Assembly (NCBI GenBank): GCA_011503125.2
Contig: WWBZ02000007.1
Coordinates: 186,001-250,000, forward strand
Source of the DNA: Botryosphaeria dothidea
Taxonomy: Eukaryota > Ascomycota > Dothideomycetes > Botryosphaeriales > Botryosphaeriaceae
DNA length: 64,000 bases
Reading direction: 5' to 3'
Shown: piece by piece, positions 56,967-64,000 of the stretch
Position numbering within the stretch: position 1 is the first letter of the stretch
How the letters are laid out: each line of letters begins with the position of its first letter
Translations under genes and position numbers: made by a program
Notes under the pieces: model-generated
What the model saw: only the letters and a program-made list of their open reading frames with translations
Databases searched by the model: none
Told to the model about the DNA's origin: nothing

Positions 56967-59900
56967 TTACTCCGGAATCTCTTCCATGCCAAGTTGGTTG
57001 ACAAAGATTCGGTGTTTTTGTTTTGGTAAAGCCTTGGTAAGTCCGTCAGCTATCATCTCTGCTGTCGGAGTCCACTTAAATTGGATGTTGCCCAGTTGAG
57101 TCTCCTGCCTTAGCCAATGATGATGAATATCGACATGGCGAAGCTTGGTTGATAGTTGTATTGTTCTCTTTCTCATGAGGCGCAAGGTTTGAGTGTTATC
57201 GCACTGGACTTCGATCTCATGTCCTGGATCGAACTGGATTGCTTGGAAAAGACGTTTCCACCAATACAATTGCCGTGAGGTTTCTGATAAGGCGAGTAGT
57301 TCAGCTTCGGTGGAGGAAGTTGTAACAGTTGGTTGTTTTATGGCTTTCCAATCCACAGGTGCGTTGAATAGCATGAACAGTGAACCTTGATAACTTCTGC
57401 GAGTCTCGACATCGTTTGCAAATGCTGCATCACTGCTTATTGTGAAAACGCTGCTCTCCTCCGTGTCGTTTCCATGAATGCAAATGGCCAACTTTCTAGT
57501 GTTGTTCAGATAGTTAAGGACTCTCCCAGCAAAGTGCGAGGTTCGTAAAGATGGATTTGCAAGATGCTCAGCCAGCTTTGCACAAGCAAATGCAATATCA
57601 GGCCTGGTGCTTGCTGCAATAAATTGCAATGATCCGACTTTGCTTTGGTAGTTATACACTTCTTGCGGAGTCGCATAGTCTTCGTGATTTGTGACCAAGT
57701 CCTCGTGATCAGGGAGAGGAGTTGCCGTCCTTGAGAGAGTCAGATTGTATTTGTTGGCAAGGCCAATGACGTATGACTCCTGAGAGAGCCAAATCTTGCG
57801 GTTTGGACGGTCTCGAATGATCCTAATGGCCAAAAACCATTGGATCTCTCCTATTGTCCTCATCTCGTAACGATTGGTGAGTTGAGCTTGCAATAAGGTT
57901 GCGTATTGTTCATTTTGCTTCTTGTAAGCAAGAATGACGTCGTCAACGAAGAAAAAGACAATGCAGTAATCGTTTCGATATAGACAAGGGGCATCTGGGA
58001 TTGATTGAAGTCCGATTTCTTCAAGAGAGTTGCAAAAGTGTTGTTGCCATAATGCTGGTGATTGTTTGAGACCGTATAGGGCTTTGAGAAGTTGCAGAAT
58101 AAGTCCCCTTTTGATATCCATGCCTTCAGGAGGTTCGCAAAAGATATACTCTTGCAAAGGAACGTGAGGGAAGGCATTAACTACGTCAAATTGACGAGTC
58201 TCAAGGTCAAAAGCTACAATAATTGCGAGGATTGCACGGAAGATACGCATTGCAAGTGTTGCTGCGTATATGTCTTGATGAGTTGTTTGCAAATCGCCGC
58301 GAACGCAGATGCGTGCCTTAAACTTGACGAGATAACCGTTCTCATCAAACTTATATTTGAAAACCCATGTAAGTGGAATGATCTCTTTGTGTTGATTACG
58401 GGCTTGTTGATTTGGTACGAGCATCTACACCCCCTTTGCTTCACACTTTTTGAGCTCCTCTTGCAGTGCTTGTTCAAATTGAGCTCGAAAAGGGTGAGCA
58501 ATAAGATCCTTATAGAATCGAGGTTCAGGAGGGAGGTTGTCTCTATGCAGTTTGATCTTGTTTGATTTGTTGAAGAGACTGCTTATGAACGATGAGTGAA
58601 ATGTGTTCATTAAGCTAAAATTGGCATGAACAATTGCTGTATGTGTCTGGTGACGTGGTCTCCTTCTTGGTTGATCAATGATTGCATGCGGATTGATGTC
58701 CGGATTGATGAGATGAGTATTAGGAGCTCTATTGCCTCTGGAGGCGGCTGGATAAGGTTTAGTATCGTATTGTGCTTGCAAAAGACGTCCGAGCCGTCTT
58801 GGTTGTTGTGCACCCCCTGAGTTTTGGGTGTCTTCTTCGTTAGGCACTCGCATGTCCTGGACGGGTGAGTGAACCTCTTCCATTAAGGGTTGATTTGATT
58901 GAACTGAAGAGCTCTTAGGTGTGTTTGTTGGGCCTCTTATTGTCGTTGTGGATGGCGAAGGAAGCTGTTGAATGCCCTGTTGCTCTTGAGTGGTTTGTTC
59001 TGAGGCTTCTCTGCATTGATCTTGTGATTGTTGAGGAAGAGATGGACTCTCCTCTTGATCCTCTGACTCAATTAAGTCCTCGGTGTCTGAGTTTGATAGT
59101 GTGATGCGTGGAACGATTAATTCTCGTTCTTCTTCTGCTTCATGAGGTTCCTGGATTTGTTCTGGGTCATTTGGTTGATATTTGGATGTCTCATCGAAGG
59201 TAACATCACGTGAGCGAACAACCTTCTGCAAGGGCGGATGCCAAATGCGGAAGATATTGCGTGAATCATAGCCAATCAAATAGCCAATGAGTGCACGCTC
59301 TTGCATCTTGTTCTTGTGCGAGATTTGCTTGTTAAGGACGTAAGCCTTACAGCCATACACTCGAAGGTGTTGCACTGATGGCTTAACCCCATGCACTGCC
59401 TCAAATGGTGTAGTGTAGTTCAGTGATTTAGTTGGTGTTCTGTTGCTGATATAGACAGCAGCCTTAACTGTTTCGGGCCACAGTCCTTCTGGAAGGTTTG
59501 TACTAACACGTAGTGCCCGAGCTTTGCTGATGATGATACCTCCTGAGCGTTTAGATGAGCCGTTTTGTGCAGGTGTGAATGGTGATGAGGTCTCCCAGGT
59601 GATTCCTCGTTGTCGTAGTTGTTGTTTGAAGTCGTTTCCAAGTGCAGTTTCATTATCAGAGCGAAAGAAGGCTACTCTGCGCTTGAATCGTGCCGAGATT
59701 TGTTCAATGAGGCTGATTGCAATGGTTCCAGTCTCAGACTTGCTTGTATGAGGTTCTGAAAACCTCCACTTGGTTTGATGGCACTCCAAATGGGTGATCC
59801 ACTGGTTGTGGTTGTATGCTTCCGCCATATGGATGAGATCAAAGGTGACTCGAAAGAAGGGTTGGTTTGATGATTCCTCAGGCTGAGTATCACGAGACAC

Positions 59901-60599
59901 CTGCTCATGAGCCTTGGTTCGAGCGCATACATCGCAGTGAGACGATAGAGTTGTTTCAGGAGTAATAATTGCACCGGTTACTGCTTGCGGAAGTGATTTG
60001 ATGACTTTTTCTCCTGCATGAGCAAAGATTTCATGCCATTGGTCCGCTGGAAGGTTCCGAGACGCAATACATGAGGAGATAATTGACTTTGGATTGTCCA
60101 GAGCCTTGTTGAGTTCCACAAAGAGTTGGTTTTGATACCGAGTAACTTTGCAGACCGTGTTGTTGTTGTTGAGGTTGTACAGTACTCCTCTGCCAGTGTC
60201 GAGATGTACGTCCTTATCCATGCACTTTGTAACTGACAAAAGGTTTGCCATGAAGGAGGGAACGTATGCAACGTCGCGCAGGATAATCGTACGTGTTCCG
60301 GTTAAGGTTTGAGCCTTGATTGAGACTTCTCCAAACGATTTGATGGGAGTAGTGATGTTTCCACTGGTGATTGTGTCATCTGATGACGCATTGCGAGTCT
60401 TGGTGTATCGATGCTTCATATGTCTATTGCACACATGATGAGTTGAGCCAGTATCTGCAATCCAAGAGAGTTCAAGGGTGCTAGCATAATCAGCGCTTGT
60501 AGTTGATAATGAGGTTACTTGTATGGTGGTTGGGAAAGATGCAACTGATGCTGAGTCTTCATTGTTGGTATCTTCCTTGATCTTCTTGGTAGTTTGTTC
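56967..60599 (-). CDS. copia pol: protease, integrase, reverse transcriptase, RNase H (interrupted by UAG)
   Basis: Follows gag in the same frame after one UAG (60600-60602). The protease site is WIADTGSTHH. The integrase has the zinc end CDVC, Asp in VTFDLIHM and in RSDNETALG, but the third acidic position reads NGSSKRSGG, where fungal copia elements usually have Glu-Arg; the change GAA to AAA is one G-to-A step. A second UAG (58425-58427) follows KCEAKGV, in the reverse transcriptase N-terminus, where relatives usually have Trp. The frame then continues (LTWVFKYKFDENG, VFFFVDDVILAY as the catalytic Asp pair) into RNase H (SSDAAFAND, SSTEAELLAL, CDNTQT). It ends LGMEEIPE at 56967. Both stops lie in an unbroken frame. 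Confidence 0.88.
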
Positions 60600-61562
60600 C
60601 TAACTGGGTTGTTTTGACTGTTCCAATGACTTTGATTTTGCAATAGAATCTTCAATCTTCTTCTTGAGGTCCTTGTTGCTCATTGCCTTCTGGATTCGTT
60701 GTTGCACTTCCTTGTTCGGTGTCCAGTTGGTTGGTCTCTTGTCTTTGTTGAGATAGAAGCATTTGTTCCACCAATGGTATGCTCCACAGACGCATTTGGG
60801 TACATGCTTGTTTTGATGTTGCTGTTCTCCTTGTAGAGTTGCAGCAAATCCTCCTCTTTTGCTTGGTATGCTCATGACTGCACGCTTGTCTCTGATATGA
60901 CTGCGATAGTCCTCGATGATTGTTGATAAGCTCCTTGCTTTGGTTGGGTCCTCTCTCAACTTCATCTTCATCTGAGTGGCGTAGGTCTCATCGTATGAGA
61001 GAAGAGGGTTGAGGAAGTTGTGGATGCTTCGGTTGCCTTGAGAATCAGGCAGATTGATAGCCTGAGCCTTGAATAGCCATTCTTCCCATTGGGCTATCCA
61101 TTTGTCGAGGTTCTGATGAGTTGGAGGCTTGGACAGTTGAGCAAGCTGCCCTAAAAGGATTACCTCTGTTGTATGGTCTGTAGGCTTCATGTTGCCTTGG
61201 AGGGTTCGAAGGATAGAGTAGGGATCAGGGTCGTTTGCTTGACGCAGCAGCGGTTGTAGAGGTTCCGCAATAGAGTCCTCAATAATCGTTGCAATATTGT
61301 TGATCTCGCGTCTCTGCTTCTCATGCTTCTTGATGCGAATCCTATACTCATCGAGTTGGAGTCGGTAGGTCTCGTACGCATCGTCTCCAGTGCCACGAGA
61401 GGGAGCAACTGGTTCTTGCGGTTGCGGAGGCTTTGTTTCTATTGTAGGATCAATGAAATGGAAGATATCCGCTCGTTGGGCCCTTGATTTGATGATATGA
61501 TACCATTCATCCCAGTTTTCTGATGATTTGAGGATGACGATAGGCTTGTTTGTGGTAGACAT
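60600..61562 (-). CDS. copia gag (capsid and nucleocapsid)
   Basis: 320-aa structural protein starting MSTTNKPIVILKSSENWDEWY, the usual copia gag opening that leads into the capsid helices (TLQGNMKPTDHTTEVILLGQL; LPDSQGNRSIHNFLNPLLSYD). Near the C-terminus CVCGAYHWWNKCFYL is a degenerate zinc knuckle as in fungal copia elements. It is followed by a Lys-rich tail and UAG. The pol frame continues directly after the stop, so pol could be made by readthrough or the UAG is a mutation. Confidence 0.88.
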   Translation of the reverse strand: MSTTNKPIVILKSSENWDEWYHIIKSRAQRADIFHFIDPTIETKPPQPQEPVAPSRGTGDDAYETYRLQLDEYRIRIKKHEKQRREINNIATIIEDSIAEPLQPLLRQANDPDPYSILRTLQGNMKPTDHTTEVILLGQLAQLSKPPTHQNLDKWIAQWEEWLFKAQAINLPDSQGNRSIHNFLNPLLSYDETYATQMKMKLREDPTKARSLSTIIEDYRSHIRDKRAVMSIPSKRGGFAATLQGEQQHQNKHVPKCVCGAYHWWNKCFYLNKDKRPTNWTPNKEVQQRIQKAMSNKDLKKKIEDSIAKSKSLEQSKQPS

Positions 61563-61751
61563 GATGTCTACTGCTCTCGGATGAGAGATAGTGATTGAAT
61601 TGATTGATAGATGACTCTTATGAGATGAAAACCTCAGTTATCGAGTCGATTGTGGGCAATAACTGCCAAAACTGCTGACCGGATGCCTCGGAACAGCTTG
61701 AAATGCACAAAAAGGTGCTTCTTGATAATGAACTAGATGGCAAGCGGCTTT

Positions 61752-61774
61752 GCTAGCTCATCCGGGCTCATAAC
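61752..61774 (-). other. Primer-binding site matching initiator tRNA-Met anticodon region
   Basis: Directly inside the 5' LTR the plus strand reads GGGCTCATAAC, the anticodon-loop sequence of initiator tRNA-Met. Priming by an internal tRNA half, not the 3' end, is known for copia-type elements. Confidence 0.7.
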
Positions 61775-61910
61775 TGTTGGAAATCAAGTTGATTTGATTA
61801 TTGTCTGGATTGTTGGCATGTCTCATGAGAGGGGTATGAGAGGGTGCCTGCTATATAGACTATTTGACGCTAAACCTAATTCGGAGCATTCTGAGACAAT
61901 ATTTCCAACA
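61775..61910 (-). repeat. Right LTR (5' LTR of the element)
   Basis: 136 bp, identical to the left LTR by eye. On the minus strand it would hold the element's promoter, driving gag-pol leftward toward the D-amino-acid oxidase 3' end. Confidence 0.95.
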
Positions 61911-61915
61911 TGTCC
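61911..61915. repeat. Target-site duplication, right (TGTCC)
   Basis: Second copy of TGTCC, matching 56546-56550. Confidence 0.9.
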
Positions 61916-62639
61916 AGACGCACGGCAAGTATTCCCCGACGCGCACCACCTATGCAATCTTACTTTGATCAAGGCTACAGTATAAAGTACTTCTTCATTC
62001 AGCTTATGGACGGAATACTCGGCGAAAATGGGTCCGTCGTCCATGGGTTGTAAGTGTCAAAGAAACCCGAACTGTGACCACACTGAACTCAAAAAGAACC
62101 AAAGACACTTCTACTTTCTCATTCCACCTATGCTAGAAAAATGTGGTATTAATCCGATATTAAATCTCGTGACATACCGAAGAATCTTCTGTAGCTTCCA
62201 GTATTAGCTCAACGTACTCAAGATCTTCCCCATTGGAGCCTCACACTTCCACGTTACTCGCAACACCATGCACACAGCACTCCCCGACGAGAATATAAAT
62301 GCCCATATCCAGCCTGCTATACTCAGTTACCTTCCTCAGAACCAGCACCAACCAGGAAACACGCAACATCGTCCTTAGTAGCCTGGTACAGCGCAATCCC
62401 ATGCGCACCTCGGCCAATCGTGATGACACAACGGCATTAGACATTGGAGTGCTTTGGAACTGACCAAAACCAGACCTAATACAGCTACTGCGAGGCGGTG
62501 GGTGACCCCACTATCAGTGATCCTTTCGCAAGGGTTGCCAACTTCAACAGCGCTTCCGGCAGGCACAGAATCTCCGGCACTCCAATTTTGCCGAATCCTC
62601 CAGGCAGCAGCTCGCTTTAAAGGCTATTGATCAATCCGG
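61916..62639. other. Intergenic, nothing recognised
   Basis: Sequence that was continuous with the D-amino-acid oxidase 3' flank before the retrotransposon landed. No coding frame with motifs. Confidence 0.35.
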
Positions 62640-62969
62640 CCGCTAAATTCAACATCATCAGGGCATGCTCTTTTGAGTCTTGGTATAATTCTATTGGTTT
62701 CTTATTCTTACGGAACTTATTCCTTTACGGGCTTCTTGACTTATCGGAAGTTCTATTAGTTCTCTTATATATTATAGGCGTATGTCCCGTAAGGATCTCC
62801 TTCTTGACATCTAATCCTATGGGTGCCGTATCCCTTATACCTAGTTTATACGGGACTCGTAGTGGTGCGGCTCTGCTGGCAGCGCGGGATTTTGGGTCTT
62901 ATGGTAGTCCTTCCCGTGTGGGCCTTTCCCCCCTAGGGTCATAAAGCCCGTGTGCCCTAGGGTTCGTAA
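62640..62969 (-). repeat. Possible solo LTR or LTR fragment
   Basis: Read on the minus strand, the stretch starts TGTTACGAACCCTAGGGC, typical of Ty3/gypsy LTR starts. It then has promoter-like TATA elements (GTATAAAC, TATATAAG) and an AT-rich right part. No matching target duplication or second copy was found, so the far end is arbitrary. Confidence 0.35.
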
Positions 62970-63607
62970 CAGCGACTCGGTCTCGTCATCGTGCTGGATG
63001 GCCTCTAACCCTAACTCGTCTGGTACGCAATGCAGCGAGGTGCCGGCATGCCTGGAGGCCTTCCCGAACGCAAACGATGACGAGAGACCGATAGACGCAC
63101 TGCGGACATCCCACGAGTAGTATACTTTTTGGAGAGTGTATCGGCACGGGAAACGTGCTTCGCAAACTTTTCAGCACTTTGGGTTCGAGCACGGCAACAT
63201 CCGTCAAGTTGGCGGCGCGTTCCAATCAGAATACTTTCCACATTTTGCTCGATACCCGGAGTAAGCCGTGCGCTAATGCATATGATCCGATGAGATAGTG
63301 GATGACGTCGATATATTTCAGGATATGATGCAGAATCCTACTATACAGATTGTCGGCGGGCCTCATGTATCCTGTTTACGGCGGTGGTACTGCTGAAACG
63401 GCGTATTTAGAAACCTATGGATTCTATTCATCTTCGCGAGGCAGAGCCTTTCTAGATACCAATGCACTCCGGAAATAGCCTCCAGTAATTCGACGATGGA
63501 GACTAAAGATTCAGTTGGGAGCGACGGGCTTTGTAGGGCGTCGAGGTCTGCGGCGTTGATTGCGCTGTGCACTGGCAGAGATGGCACATTTTGAAGTCAG
63601 GGATCTC
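62970..63607. other. Intergenic, nothing recognised
   Basis: About 0.6 kb before the stop codon of the aminotransferase-fold gene. No motifs in the short frames. Confidence 0.35.
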
Positions 63608-64000
63608 TCATTCATTGCAGTTATGCGAAGAATACTTGGAGGAGAGCTCCCGCAGCCCTAATGATGTCTCGATACGACATAGGGCGTCAACCAAAAGTTG
63701 CCGCGGAAGGGCAAAAGTAAGTCTGAACCATCCAGACTGGCGGTCCGAACAGTCGCAGCCAGTGCCGATACTTACTCCATTCGATGCACACTTCGCTTCC
63801 AGTTCCTTTTCTTCTTCCTTCGTGATCCCCAAAGCCCCTCCAAGCCTTAGCCAGATGTAGACTCCAGCAACTGGGCGGTAGAAGGCGATTTTGTAATACG
63901 TGGCAAACCCGATGACCACGTCTGCAGCCTCCTTGAGCCGAACTCTATTCACACGAAGCAGAGCGTCCAGTTTCTCAACGTTGGAGAAGAGCAGTGCCGT
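63608..64000 (-). CDS. ACC-synthase-like PLP enzyme (aminotransferase class I/II), C-terminal part
   Basis: Only the C-terminal domain of a fold-type I PLP enzyme is in the window; the start lies beyond 64000. It reads in frame from the edge (ALLFSNVEKLDALL) through VNRVRLKEAADVV, then YRPVAGVYIWLRLGG and SGWFRLTFALPRQLLVDALCRI to the stop at 63608. The P-x-AG-x-Y/F-x-W and WFR-x-TFA patterns are typical of 1-aminocyclopropane-1-carboxylate-synthase-like proteins; the Arg of WFRLTFA binds the substrate carboxylate. In gliotoxin-type clusters GliI is of this kind and acts as a C-S lyase. The catalytic Lys is outside the window, so the function is open. Confidence 0.85.
   Translation of the reverse strand, partial: TALLFSNVEKLDALLRVNRVRLKEAADVVIGFATYYKIAFYRPVAGVYIWLRLGGALGITKEEEKELEAKCASNGVSIGTGCDCSDRQSGWFRLTFALPRQLLVDALCRIETSLGLRELSSKYSSHNCNE

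Larger units (their letters stand above)
56551..61910 (-). mobile_element. Complete Ty1/copia LTR retrotransposon
   Basis: 5360-bp element in reverse orientation, with 136-bp LTRs at both ends (TGTTGG...CCAACA) identical by eye, a primer-binding site, gag, pol (protease, integrase, reverse transcriptase, RNase H in copia order) and a purine tract. A 5-bp TGTCC duplication flanks it. LTR identity means a recent insertion. It sits about 130 bp past the stop codon of the D-amino-acid oxidase and breaks no recognised gene. Two in-frame UAG codons and a changed integrase residue suggest this copy may not act alone. Confidence 0.95.

Noticed and set aside
1..64000. CRISPR arrays, bacterial operons, tRNA or rRNA genes
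   Set aside because: No spaced direct repeats of CRISPR type and no recognisable tRNA or rRNA were seen; gene structure is eukaryotic. A tRNA scan could not be run.

Overview
The window is nuclear DNA of a filamentous ascomycete (Pezizomycotina). Genes are broken by short GT-AG introns of about 45-150 nt. The content is typical of such genomes: Zn2Cys6 regulators, pisatin-demethylase-type P450s, an MFS monocarboxylate porter, a multimodular NRPS and a Ty1/copia retrotransposon. The species cannot be named from sequence alone. Exon structures were worked out by hand from frame, splice sites and family motifs.

Layout. 0-6.5 kb: the 3' part of an amino-acid permease (one extra base), a Zn2Cys6 regulator, a small secreted Cys-containing protein and an HpcH/HpaI aldolase. 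7.5-9.8 kb: a relic pair, a badly decayed P450 whose heme-ligand Cys reads Phe and the C-terminal half of what looks like a lipocalin-fold Diels-Alderase-type protein. 10.3-24.7 kb: a GDPD-family protein with one frameshift, an intact O-methyltransferase, an arylamine N-acetyltransferase, a broken GT61 glycosyltransferase, a second Zn2Cys6 regulator divergent from a BBE-type FAD oxidoreductase, an SDR and an F-box/2EXR-like protein. 26-38 kb: an intact P450, an unrecognised multi-exon protein, an MCT-type transporter and an M19 membrane dipeptidase.

38.7-56.4 kb is the most coherent block. A 2119-aa NRPS (A-T-C-A-T-C) is transcribed divergently from an enoyl-reductase-type MDR protein and is followed by a DHA1 drug antiporter, a carboxymuconolactone-decarboxylase/AhpD-like protein, a dienelactone hydrolase and a peroxisomal D-amino-acid oxidase. 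With the P450, O-methyltransferase, M19 dipeptidase and an ACC-synthase-like PLP enzyme at the right edge, the gene kinds resemble those of gliotoxin-type dipeptide clusters, but no glutathione transferase or dithiol oxidase is visible in the window, so this is only a hypothesis.

56.5-61.9 kb is a complete Ty1/copia element in reverse orientation. It has identical 136-bp LTRs, a 5-bp target duplication, a primer site matching the anticodon loop of initiator tRNA-Met, and two in-frame UAG codons in an otherwise continuous gag-pol frame. It landed about 130 bp downstream of the D-amino-acid oxidase.

Three copies of a 9-bp palindrome with 4-nt loops (AATCAGCTC-N4-GAGCTGATT) lie in intergenic DNA at 28.4, 38.6 and 52.4 kb. 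The last two bracket the reductase-NRPS-transporter-AhpD block. Several genes carry single-base frame breaks, so either local pseudogenisation or sequencing error must be considered.
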